Source: Pholiota molesta (taxonomy: Eukaryota; Basidiomycota; Agaricomycetes; Agaricales; Strophariaceae). Taken from it: a stretch of DNA of 64,000 nucleotides. Below the pieces are notes generated by a model. It was given only the letters and a program-made list of their open reading frames with translations. It was not told where the DNA came from and made no database searches. The translations under genes and the position numbers were made by a program. The stretch lies in the NCBI GenBank assembly GCA_014925825.1, contig JACGCK010000056.1, forward strand, positions 1 to 64,000, in the 5' to 3' direction. Shown piece after piece: positions 1 through 9,594 of this stretch; the stretch's first letter is position 1; each line of letters starts with the position of its first letter.

Positions 1-1
1 C

Positions 2-145
2 ATTACTCTGTCACGTCCAGTTGTCGAAGCCGATTTCGATTTCCTTGACCATGCAGTATTCGAAGAGCCGGACTATGACTCGGATGTTGGTGCCCATGGG
101 ATGTTGACACAATCTGAGGGCGAAGAAAACATGGAAAGCGAGTGA
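2..145 (+). CDS. 3' end of an unidentified gene (partial)
   Basis: An open frame enters from the left edge and runs 47 codons to a TGA at 143-145. The encoded tail is strongly acidic (rich in Asp and Glu, ending GEENMESE) and matches no family I recognise. A GTGAGT at 141-146 could instead be a splice donor inside the last codons, so this may be an internal exon rather than the true C-terminus. The sequence lies next to a repeat-rich tract, so it could also belong to a mobile element. Low confidence in everything except the open frame. Confidence 0.3.
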   Translation: MTLSRPVVEADFDFLDHAVFEEPDYDSDVGAHGMLTQSEGEENMESE

Positions 146-225
146 GTACACATAGGTAGATAGATAGGTTCAGGCAATGGTATTTTGGCTTTGTATGTGC
201 AATCCTCTATAATGGGGAAGCCAAC

Positions 226-290
226 CGCCAGTCACAACATGCACCGGTAACCGACAATGTTTGCACCGGTAACCGATCGTTATGTATTGA
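226..290. repeat. short direct repeat (gcaccggtaaccga)
   Basis: The 14-mer gcaccggtaaccga occurs twice within about 25 bp (near 241 and 264). No gene is visible from 146 to 730. The direct repeat may be a simple tandem duplication or a protein-binding site; nothing in the sequence decides this. Confidence 0.4.
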
Positions 291-730
291 TCCCATTGAA
301 TCAACGCTTGCATTCCTCGCTGAACATTTCCCCGGATACCAGTTATTTCACATATTTTTTTCCGAGCTCATTCACTTCTCCACCACTAAGTAGTCACCGG
401 TGAGTTTTGATATCCTTGCTTCTGAAGTAACCCCTGTGCGCATTATGTCGACCTCGCACATGTCCATGGACTATCTATACACTTGCACATTTCAGTCACC
501 ATATTCATTTTGAGATGCTCGGCGTATGTTTTCATTCTGGAATCTGCTTCTTTGGTGCCGGAGTCATTTTCAGACGCTTGGGCACAGTGGCCGGCGAGTT
601 TTTCATTTTGGTGATTTGCTTTTTTCGGTCATGCCACTAATTTCCAGATGCCTTGGTCCCAGGATAATTTGTGTAGCTGAGTGCATCGATTTTATAGACC
701 TGAGTTGTGCGTGTAAAGCAAGAGAACTGA

Positions 731-814
731 ACCATGCACATTTTCCCTGCAAAAACAGTTCCGACATACTAGTACTCTAGTATGTTGCAACTGTTTTTGC
801 AGGAGGAATGCGCA
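731..814. repeat. nested inverted repeat, long imperfect hairpin
   Basis: Arms cctgcaaaaacagtt (746-760) and its exact reverse complement (789-803) are perfect over 15 bp. Inside them acatacta (764-771) pairs with tagtatgt (778-785). Similarity extends outward imperfectly (catgcacatttt against aatgcgcattcc). The result is a near-complete foldback of about 84 nt. On the minus strand just upstream of this foldback is a stretch resembling a tRNA box A (tggtgtagtggtta near 845). This may be a MITE-like or SINE-like relic; no target-site duplication was identified. Confidence 0.55.
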
Positions 815-845
815 TTGGTAGTACAGGGGACACTTAACCACTACA

Positions 846-892
846 CCATATGGGCACTTCTGGTAGTGCCTCATTATGTGCCCATATAGCAT
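846..892. repeat. inverted repeat (tatgggcac / gtgcccata)
   Basis: The nonamer tatgggcac near 849 is followed about 30 bp later by its reverse complement gtgcccata, and a second smaller inverted pair (ggcact / agtgcc) lies between them. It borders the foldback at 731-814 and may belong to the same decayed element. Confidence 0.4.
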
Positions 893-919
893 CCTTTATG
901 CCCACCCGCGGCATGGTCA

Positions 920-2760
920 GGCGCATTGATGGCCGGCGATTTTGCATTTTTTGGGAGCAGCACTAATTTTCAAATGCTTGCTACAATGTGGCCGGCGCTT
1001 TTGACGAATTTTGAGACACTCGGTCCCAGCTGGCCGCCGATTTTCTTTTTCGGTCATAGCTTTCACACACTCGGTCCCAGGTGGCCGGCGATTTACTCTA
1101 CAATGTGGCCGGCGATTGTTTTGTGAAATTTCAGTGCTCGATCCGCTACCCACATGTGCCCACGCCCCCTGCATTTTCATGGTCTTGTGGGAAGTAGATT
1201 GCTCTCGGTAGTGTTGCCTGCTTGAGACACTGGTGTGGAGAAGGATGATGGCTGACAAGCCATGATGCAGCTCTTTTTCGGTTGGAGCACTAATTTTTGG
1301 ACGCTCGCTACAATGTGGCCGGCACTTTTTGGTGAATTTTCAGATGCTCGGTCCCAGGTGGCCGGCGATTGTTTTGTGAAATTTCAGTGCTCGATCCGCT
1401 ACCCACATGTGCCCACGCCCCCTGCATTTTCATGGTCTTGTGGGAAGTAGATTGCTCTCGGTAGTGTTGCCTGCTTGAGACACTGGTGTGGAGAAGGATG
1501 ATGGCTGACAAGCCATGATGCAGCTCTTTTTCGGTTGGAGCACTAATTTTTGGACGCTCGCTACAATGTGGCCGGCACTTTTTGGTGAATTTTCAGACGC
1601 TCGGTCCCAGGTGGCTGGCAATTTATGCTACAATGTGGCCAGCACTTTTTTGTGAATTTACAAACGCTCAGTCCCAGGTGGCCGGCAATTTTGTGTGAAT
1701 TTTCAAATGCTCGGTCCCAGATGGCCGGCGATTTCTTTTTCACTAATTTTCTGACGCTCACTACAATGTGGCCGGCACTTTTTTTTGAATTTTCAGATGC
1801 TCGGTCCCAGGTGGCCGGCGATTGTTTTGTGAAATTTCAGTGCTCGATCCGCTACCCACATGTGCCCATGCCTCCTGCATTTTCATGGTCTTGTGGGAAG
1901 TAGATTGCTCTCGGTAGTGTTGCCTGCTTGAGACACTGGTGTGGAGAAGGATGATGGCTGACAAGCCATGATGCAGCTCTTTTTCGGTTGGAGCACTAAT
2001 TTTTGGACGCTCGCTACAATGTGGCCGGCACTTTTTGGTGAATTTTCAGACGCTCGGTCCCAGGTGGCCGGCAATTTATGCTACAATGTGGCCAGCACTT
2101 TTTTGTGAATTTACAAACGCTCAGTCCCAGGTGGCCGGCAATTTTTTGTGAATTTTCGAATGCTCGGTCCCAGATGGCCGGCGATTTCTTTTTCACTAAT
2201 TTTCCGACGCTCACTACAATGGGGCCGGCGCTTTTTTATGAATTTTCAGATGCTCGGTCCCAGGTGGCCGGCGATTTCTTTTGTGGTGGTGGCACCCCAC
2301 CTGCGCCCGGTGCTCGATCTGCTCCCCAGATGTGGCCGGCACTTTTGTGTGAATTTTCAAATGCTCGGTCCCAGGTGGCTGGCAATTTACGCTACAATGT
2401 GGCCAGCGCTTTTTTGTGAATTTTCGAACGCTCGGTCGCAGGTGGCCGGCAATTTTGTTTTTGGCTGTGGGACCCTACCTGCACCCGGTGCTCGATCTGC
2501 TCCCCAGATGTGCCCCCCTGCGTTTTCCCGGTCGCCCGACCACTGGCTGATCCCCGCTCCCCCCGCGGTGCTGCCGCTGTGGCGCTCGGTCCCAGGTGGC
2601 CGGCGATTTTTTTTTTTTGGCTGTGGCACCCTACCTGCACCCGGTCCTTGATCTGCTCCCAGATGCGCCTGTGCCCCCCTACGTTTTCCCGGTCGCCCGA
2701 CCACTGGCTGATCCCCCCACTGCCTCCGGTGCTGTCGTTGGCTGTGGTGGCCCCTCAGCC
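920..2760. repeat. GC-rich minisatellite with two alternating core motifs and larger duplications
   Basis: Two cores recur through this stretch. Core A is gctcggtcccaggtggccgg, about 14-16 copies with variants, e.g. near 1019, 1070, 1347, 1600, 1668, 1711, 1800, 2053, 2121, 2163, 2252, 2367, 2430 and 2586. Core B is gctacaatgtggccggc, about 10 copies. They are joined by T-rich linkers such as gtgaattttcag. A larger unit starting at catgatgcagctc recurs at 1261, 1514 and 1967 (spacing 253 and 453 bp), the longer step holding extra core units. From about 2280 a second family of units (cccggtcgcccgaccactgg, twice, near 2529 and 2692) takes over. The open frames in this stretch come from the repeat and I do not regard them as genes. 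Confidence 0.85.
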
Positions 2761-2847
2761 AATCAACACCCTCCAAATACCTTCCTTATACGGTTTACAA
2801 ATTCCACCGACCCACCGACATTCGGTGGCTCCGCATGACACGGTACA

Positions 2848-5800
2848 GTGTATCATGTCGGTGGAACGCATTGCACGTTACTGTGGTACGTGGGTATGTG
2901 CGAGAAGAACTTGGTTACAGGAATTAAATGTGCATCACTTACACCCTCAGACCCCATTTGCGAGCCATGTATTGCAGGCAAACATCATCGTCACAATGTT
3001 CCTAAGACTCCTCACATACCTCACCAAATCAAGCTCACTCGAGTCTACTCTGATCTCAAGGGTCCTATGTCAGTTTCAACACCAGAAGGTTACAGATACT
3101 GGGTCACTTTCATCTGTGATTCCTCACGATTCTGGGCAGTCTTTCCTCTAAGACTAAAAAGTGATGCTCTAGATGCTTTCAAAGTCTATAAAGCCTACGC
3201 AGAGAATGCTAATCCAGGACTACACATTATCGAGTTCCAGGATGATGAAGGAGGTGAATACTCAGGAAAACTTTTCGAACAGTACTGTCAGGAGCATGGA
3301 ATTCAAAGGCGCCACACAGAAACTGATGAAGCTTACCAAAATGGTGTCGCAGAACGTGCTAATCGCACAATCATTGAAGGATGTGAAACCCTGCTGGCAG
3401 AGGCCAAACTACCTGGTTCCTTCTGGTGGCGTGCAGTCGCAGCATTCGTACATGTCAGAAATCGATGCCCAACACGTTCCCTTCCAAACACCACACCATT
3501 CACTCAGTGGTCTGGACAAAAGCCAAACCTGTCTTACCTTCGCATTTTTGGCTCCCTAGCATATGTCCTCATTCGCAAGAACAAGCGTACCAACCTCCAG
3601 TCACATGCCATGAAATGCATCTTCATTGGATATACTTCCCGAAAAAAGGCTTGGGTATTCTACAATCCCCAAACACAGAAGTTTATCGAGTCTAGCCATG
3701 CCATCTTTGATGAACGCGTCTTTCCTGGAAACACGAAGAACTTAATCAATCCTTTTGGCGAACTCAAGATACATCTAAAATCTCCCACCGAAATTCAAGG
3801 TCCAGGGGGAGCTTCTGGTGATTGTGAACATCCCGAGATACCTCATCGAGGGGGAGTAATGCCTTCCGACTCTGCATCTCCTGATCCAAACAATAGTTCA
3901 GTATCATCAACATCACCCGAAGCAACTGAAATCTTACCTCCACTATCACCCGAACTTCCTGCAATTGAAACTCCCTTTGGCTCTCCTCTGACCGAACTTC
4001 CTGATTTGCCTGATTCGAGTCCGCCATCACCATCACCACCTCAAAGTCCACCTCGTGCTTTATTTGAGCCCAAATTCGGTAAAAACGGCCTCATTATCTC
4101 GGAACCTAATACTGGACGTGGTCATCGTCAGCGAGCACAACAAGATAAACCACCATGGAATTACCATGGCACCTGGAAAGCTCCCGAAACCACACCCGAA
4201 GAGACACCACCATCACCTCATATTGAAAGTGAAGATGAAGATGTTACCAGACCTACCGAAACGTCACCTCACCTGAGCAATGAGCAGATCTTGGCAGGAA
4301 TGAGCTTTGTTGACTGTGGAGAAGACCCAGAAGGAGGATATCTTACCCTCTCTGAAGCTCTAGACACCGCATTTCAATGCCGCATTGAACATGCTTTCAA
4401 AGCCACCCCACACGACAACGAACCACGGACACTTGCCGAAGCTCTAGCCCGACCTGAAGCCGAAGCTGCCATGTGGTATCAAGCAGCACTTGACGAAATG
4501 GATTCCCTTATCGAGAATGGTGTTTTCGAGCTTGTAAAGTTGCCTCCTGGCCGAAAAGCAATCGGCAGTCGATGGGTCTTCAAGATTAAACGGGACGCTG
4601 CAGGACTTGTTGAGCGATATAAAGCACGGCTAGTGGCAAAAGGGTACTCACAACGGCCAGGCTTTGATTACTCCGAGACATTCTCTCCAACACCAAAGTG
4701 GGCGACAATTCGAGCCATCCTCGCCTACGCTGCACTGAATGATCTTGAAATCTGGAGTGTCGACATCTCTTCTGCATTTCTCAATGGTGAACTTGATGAT
4801 CTTGTCTTTATGCAGGAACCAGAAGGTTTTGAGACATCGGATCGGTCCTGGGCTCTACGCTTACGACGATCACTCTACGGTCTAAAACAAGCAGGACGTG
4901 AATGGCACAAGAAACTCCACGGGGTATTAGTAGGCATAGGATTCACCCGGGTACGCTGCGAACACAGCGTCTGGGTTTACGGACGTGATTCCGACACAAC
5001 CCGCATCATTGTACCTGTCTTCGTTGATGACATGACAATCACTGCGAAAGATTCAGCTGCTATCCGACAAGTCATCAAAGAACTGGAGACTCACTTCAAA
5101 CTTCGCGATCTCGGAGAAACACAATTTCTCCTTGGTGTCAAGATTGAGCGCAATCGAGAGGAGCGATCCCTCTCGCTTTCACAGCGACAATATATCCTTG
5201 ACATTCTTGAGCGTGCAAATATGTCGGATTGCAATCCAGTCACAACGCCACTAGACCCTAACATCACCTTGTCAGCCCTCATGTCACCATCCACCAAAGA
5301 AGAACGAGAACAAATGAAAAATATACCTTACATCAACATCTTGGGTGCGATTGCATACTTAGCCATCGCAACGAGGCTAGACCTTGCATACGCAATCAGT
5401 GTTCTCTCTCGCTTCAGCAAGAACCCCGGTATGGCTCATTGGACAGCACTAAAACGCGTTCTTCGTTATCTAAAAGGCACTCTCGATATAAAGCTTCGAT
5501 ACGCACCAGACCCAACAACCGACGAACTCTTTACTTCATACAGCGATGCTGATCATGGAGGAAACCCAGATAACGGACGTTCTACAAGTGGGATCGTGAT
5601 CAAAATGGGAACAGGCGCTATCAGTTGGATGAGCCGCTTACAATCCTTCGTAACAATTTCGACGACAGAGGCCGAGTTCGTCGCAGCAGTCTCTGCAGGA
5701 CAAGAAATCCTATGGCTTCGTCATCTGTTCACTGAGTTGGGACTAGTTATCAACTCACCTTCAACATTGCACATCGACAATATGTCCGCCTTATCCGTCG

Positions 5801-6003
5801 CCCGCAATCCTGAACACCATGGTCGTATGAAACACCTCGACCTGAGGTTTTACTGGCTTCGAGATGAGATTGAGAAGGGGACAATCCGAGTACAACACAT
5901 ATCAACCGATAAGATGCCTGCTGACGCGCTTACCAAAAGTCTCCCACGGCAAAAACTCATCGAAATGCTGCCTATGTTAGGACTCATTAACACTAATATT
6001 TAG
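2848..6003 (+). CDS. copia pol polyprotein (integrase, reverse transcriptase, RNase H), lacking gag and protease
   Basis: An uninterrupted frame of about 1,050 codons. Domains in order are: a damaged GAG-pre-integrase zinc region (ICEPCIAGKHHRHNVP, residues about 37-52); an integrase core with DLKGPM, DDEGGEY and QNGVAERANRT; a proline/serine-rich spacer (about 330-480); a copia-type reverse transcriptase (GSRWVFKIK, ARLVAKGYSQ, SSAFLNGELDD, the catalytic FVDDM box, SLYGLKQAGREWHKKL); and RNase H (SYSDADHGG, STTEAEFVAA, KHLDLRFYWLRDEI). The listed start is only the left limit of the open frame (GTG), not a real initiator; the first 30 residues diverge from the family, so the upstream junction falls close to the pre-integrase motif. 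The intact length suggests a fairly recent insertion before truncation. Confidence 0.92.
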   Translation: MYHVGGTHCTLLWYVGMCEKNLVTGIKCASLTPSDPICEPCIAGKHHRHNVPKTPHIPHQIKLTRVYSDLKGPMSVSTPEGYRYWVTFICDSSRFWAVFPLRLKSDALDAFKVYKAYAENANPGLHIIEFQDDEGGEYSGKLFEQYCQEHGIQRRHTETDEAYQNGVAERANRTIIEGCETLLAEAKLPGSFWWRAVAAFVHVRNRCPTRSLPNTTPFTQWSGQKPNLSYLRIFGSLAYVLIRKNKRTNLQSHAMKCIFIGYTSRKKAWVFYNPQTQKFIESSHAIFDERVFPGNTKNLINPFGELKIHLKSPTEIQGPGGASGDCEHPEIPHRGGVMPSDSASPDPNNSSVSSTSPEATEILPPLSPELPAIETPFGSPLTELPDLPDSSPPSPSPPQSPPRALFEPKFGKNGLIISEPNTGRGHRQRAQQDKPPWNYHGTWKAPETTPEETPPSPHIESEDEDVTRPTETSPHLSNEQILAGMSFVDCGEDPEGGYLTLSEALDTAFQCRIEHAFKATPHDNEPRTLAEALARPEAEAAMWYQAALDEMDSLIENGVFELVKLPPGRKAIGSRWVFKIKRDAAGLVERYKARLVAKGYSQRPGFDYSETFSPTPKWATIRAILAYAALNDLEIWSVDISSAFLNGELDDLVFMQEPEGFETSDRSWALRLRRSLYGLKQAGREWHKKLHGVLVGIGFTRVRCEHSVWVYGRDSDTTRIIVPVFVDDMTITAKDSAAIRQVIKELETHFKLRDLGETQFLLGVKIERNREERSLSLSQRQYILDILERANMSDCNPVTTPLDPNITLSALMSPSTKEEREQMKNIPYINILGAIAYLAIATRLDLAYAISVLSRFSKNPGMAHWTALKRVLRYLKGTLDIKLRYAPDPTTDELFTSYSDADHGGNPDNGRSTSGIVIKMGTGAISWMSRLQSFVTISTTEAEFVAAVSAGQEILWLRHLFTELGLVINSPSTLHIDNMSALSVARNPEHHGRMKHLDLRFYWLRDEIEKGTIRVQHISTDKMPADALTKSLPRQKLIEMLPMLGLINTNI

Positions 6004-6033
6004 ACATTTATCATATGGCTAGTCGAGGGGGAG

Positions 6034-6447
6034 TGTTGCGATACGACTTAGCCATACATTAGACACACGTACATTAGACACACATAAGTTACCGCACACG
6101 GACTATTTAGCACTAGTTACATAATCGTAGTCTACATCACCTAGGATTCCAGGTCATCGTCTCTCTAACGTTGACCATCGAATCCTAGGTAAGTTACTTA
6201 CTCTCTCACTTAATATATTCTAACGTTGACCATCGAATCCTAGCTCAACTCCTCTCCGCTACCCTCCAATACTATATACCTAGTCTGCAGATACACACAT
6301 GACCCAGTAGACGTATGGTCGGAAGATAGTCTCGTGTATCGAGTGCTGGATAACGCGGAGTCAGAGGAATAGCTACCGCCCCATTGTCCTCCATCCCATT
6401 GTTCTCTTTTCACTGCCTCCGCTGCCTGTGTGATCAGAGATATCAAC
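6034..6447 (+). repeat. probable 3' LTR of the copia element
   Basis: The sequence starts with TG immediately after the polypurine tract 6025-6033, as copia LTRs do. It contains a direct repeat, ctaacgttgaccatcgaatc at 6165-6184 continuing to 6188, repeated at 6220-6243, and a 10-bp inverted pair cctaggattc (6140-6149) / gaatcctagg (6180-6189). There is no second LTR in the window, so the right boundary (tatcaacg near 6440-6447) is an estimate. Confidence 0.55.
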
Positions 6448-9400
6448 GCGATAAGGGGACGAAAAGAATCGACCGAAAAAGACTTTTAAACGTGCTTTTG
6501 GTTGACTCGTATCGACACTTCATTTCCAACGAAGTGAACCATCGACACGAGCCTAAGCCCAGGGCCCAACGACAAGGGAGCACGGGGAGAGTTAAGGCGC
6601 CAACAGAAAAAATGTCGGACACCAACCCGCCGTTGCACTCAACAGCAGGCTCACCACCCCTGGGGAAAGACAACCTCACCTTTACCAATGACGGTCCACT
6701 ACCATGTCTTGAGGCTTTGATTTTTCGGAGTTCTTGAGGGGCGCTCATATGCCCAAACCTATCTTCTAAGTTCTAAGTCATTATTGAAGTCAGTGCCCGT
6801 GAGATTCAGATCCTAGACTATTAGATTGCTATGAGATCACAGATGTTCAGCGCTTGAGGACTTGAGAACAACTTGAGGCAAGACATCTTGTCACTTGAGG
6901 CTCGAGCTGGCGGATCTACCTACATAACATCACCCTATTGGCAGTTTACTGAGTTCCTTAGAGAGTCCTTGATAATAAAATTAGTTGATGATAAACGCCT
7001 ACAGCGAATCAAAGTACATACCTTTACTGATTACGCAGAGAGAGATCCCAGAAGACTAAAGGCGATAATCGATGAAGTAGTTAGCGAAAATGATACGCGA
7101 TTGTAGACGATAGACGACGTACCTTAGAGAGGGCACAGCAGAACAGACCCGAAAGAACTCAGGAGCTAAAGATGGTTGGTGAAGAGGCATCGATTAGCGA
7201 GTGGTGATGATAACCAAGGGACCACAGCTCACACGACGAACAGATTTACACAGCCAGAGATCATATCTAAGGGATAGAAGAAAGGATGGTCAGTAATGGC
7301 AAACAATCGCCCAAAGGTTATATGCCTGCGGCCCCTACTCGCCTTGAGGAGTGCCTAGAGAGAAGCCGAGAGAAGACGAGAGACTAAAAGGCGATGGAGG
7401 GGAGCGTCAGCTAACGCTCGAGAGTTCGAAAGAGGGTGGCGAGTGCCACTGGGTGTCGATAGCTCACCTTGAGAACCCAGGAATAGAGCGAAGCAGACAA
7501 GAATCTAGAGGAGAGATGGGCGTGTCAGTAAAGTGGGAGGAGAAAGAAGATGCGGAAAGAAACATGGATCAAAGGGAACTTTATAGTGAGTGGCTTGCGC
7601 GAAAGTCCGTCGCGCAAGCCACATGAGGCCACATGCTGATCGGGATCGCAGCCACTCATTTAAGATCGGACTATCTATAAAGGTAGAAGATGACCATTTT
7701 TAGTAATTCGCGGTGGCGTGCATCAAGGTCGCAGCGCACTCGCCTTGTGATTGGCGGCACGCTCATTTACGTGTTTCTGTTTCGGCATCCCGGTACATAC
7801 TTACGCTATGACACACAAATCAGTTGTCTATGTTTATTATTTGAAATCTGCAGAATATTCACATAAGTACGGGGCTCGAAGTAGACGATTTCCCATGTAT
7901 GTTTTTCGATGAATAATCAGCGGGGTGTTGGTTCAGAAGTGAAGTAGCCGCGTGTGTTTAGTCTATCATTCCCTTCATTAGTAAATGGAGACGGAAAAAA
8001 ATCATCAAACGTGAGAGTCCGTGGATCTGAAGAACAAGACACCGCTAACTAAATGGAAAACCGCTGTCAGATAGAAACAGATAGAGTCTGATAGAGTGCG
8101 CTTGACATGACGCGTTGCCGGAAAATCCATGCCAGAAAAGGCGTGTTACCCAAAGCCATCTTGGAAGCGTCTGATCTTGTGATGGATTTTTCACAGTCCG
8201 TTGCAATGGAGCTTGTACATATAGAGTTCGTGGCCGTATGCCTCGTTGTGCGATAAACACCCCAGTTCAAGCGTTCAGCCAATCGTTTTGCGTGTGGGCG
8301 ACTTTGATCAAAAGATTTAGGGAAGATCCGTCGCGATAGAAGCATCATTGTGGGCAGTCAAGCAAAAATGCAACGTTTGCGCTTGGTTTGAAATTGCGCT
8401 GTTTAGAAGTTCCTTAACCCGTCAAAGGCGGTGATTCTATGACAAGAAGCCTCTGATCATTGGTCGTGAAGTAGTTCAGGATTTTTTCACCGTGAAAAAG
8501 GAGGTGTATTGGTGAAAGCTCTTATCGGATTACCATCGATTATTTTCACGTGATTTGTCGGCGTTAGGCGCCCCTGCTAACCCAAATAAGCGCCGGTGGT
8601 CTTTAACTTGTACATTATTCGTGTTTGATCCTCTGGCGCCATAAACTAAACTATAGCTCTTAAGCACAATAAAGCTTCGATATGAGCTGTTCCATCAAAC
8701 TGAAACAATACATTCAGAGAAATCCAATTCGCTAATATCGTGCACAAGATGGTCTTCACATGTGCGGATGGATAATTGTAAGAACGAATCTTTACACGAT
8801 CTCTCAAATGTAGATACTCTTATTTAGCACTTTGATGTAAGCAGAGTCTCCCTTTCAAGTTTACGTTACTGACAGCTCGGCATGTCGATAGAATAGGCTT
8901 GATGCTGAATACAACTAATTTAACCGCTTGTACCGGTCCTCACCTCCACAATCCCAAGAACAAAAAATTTAATTGTCTTCAATTGTTCTCAATGAGGCGC
9001 CGGCGTTATAGACATGCACGTCCGGTTTTTTATGGGTCTTGGTACTGCTTTTGTTATCCGACTCTTCATCGATAGTATTTTGTCCTATGACTTCTGCAGT
9101 CATTACTAACTCCAATTGGCGAGCTTGAGACAGATAAGGACAGATGAGGACAAATGTCGATTAGTACCTATTAGTAACCGAGGTCCCGAGCCAAAACTCT
9201 GAATTGCTATCACGTGCACTTAATTATGATCATCACGCAGCCGGACCGTCGGGGACCGAGCGACTCGGAGAACGCTTTGACACCAGAACGTCCAACAGCA
9301 ATCTCAGAAGATCTCCGTTTAGCACATTGCTTGTATCGTAAGAGCTTTTAACCCTTGAAATTCTTGAACTGACCGTCATTCTTATTCTAGTTTCCATTGA

Positions 9401-9594
9401 TATCGCACCGAGAACAAGCCGGGAACGCGAATTGTATCAAATATTCATCATTTTTGCAGAGCCAGTCGTCTGTCGATAAAATTGCAGTGACCAGTGTGAA
9501 CGATTGAGTATACTGTAAGCGCAATCCATTAGTGAAGCTGTATTGACCTCATAAGCATGAAGGTTGACGTTGAGCGCGTGAGCCATCGGAAAAT
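6448..9594. other. gene-poor stretch with decayed repeat sequence
   Basis: No convincing gene was found. A short frame at 6612-6734 (starting MSDTNPPLHST) and another at 6873-7106 (ILSLEARAGGSTYITSPYWQ) look like pieces of a degenerate retroelement gag, but neither shows a zinc knuckle or a diagnostic motif. From about 7640 to 9594 the sequence is AT-richer and carries many stops in all frames. Its last few hundred bases are presumably the promoter and 5' leader of the gene starting at 9595. Confidence 0.5.
7590..7622. repeat. perfect 13-bp hairpin
   Basis: gtggcttgcgcga (7590-7602) is followed, after a 7-nt loop (aagtccg), by its exact reverse complement (7610-7622). This GC-rich stem is unexpected in otherwise decayed sequence. 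It could be a palindromic protein-binding site, a transposon-end relic or a structured RNA element. Confidence 0.7.

Larger units (their letters stand above)
2840..6447 (+). mobile_element. Ty1/copia LTR retrotransposon, 5'-truncated
   Basis: A copia-type polyprotein (integrase before reverse transcriptase and RNase H) is followed by a polypurine tract (gagggggag, ending at 6033) and a sequence beginning TGTTGCGATACG that has the look of a 3' LTR. No matching LTR, primer-binding site, gag zinc knuckle or protease is found upstream: the left side abuts the minisatellite directly. The 3' end of the LTR is uncertain; about 6447 (caacg) is my best guess. The element is therefore incomplete and not autonomous as it stands. 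Confidence 0.85.

Noticed and set aside
920..2760. Repeat array considered as a CRISPR-like array and its frames as genes
   Set aside because: Repeat units vary in length and sequence, there are no uniform spacers, and the frames encode only the repeat. The organism is eukaryotic.
6612..7106. Second retroelement with its own gag
   Set aside because: The short frames are separated by stops and have no zinc knuckle; only a degenerate relic can be claimed.
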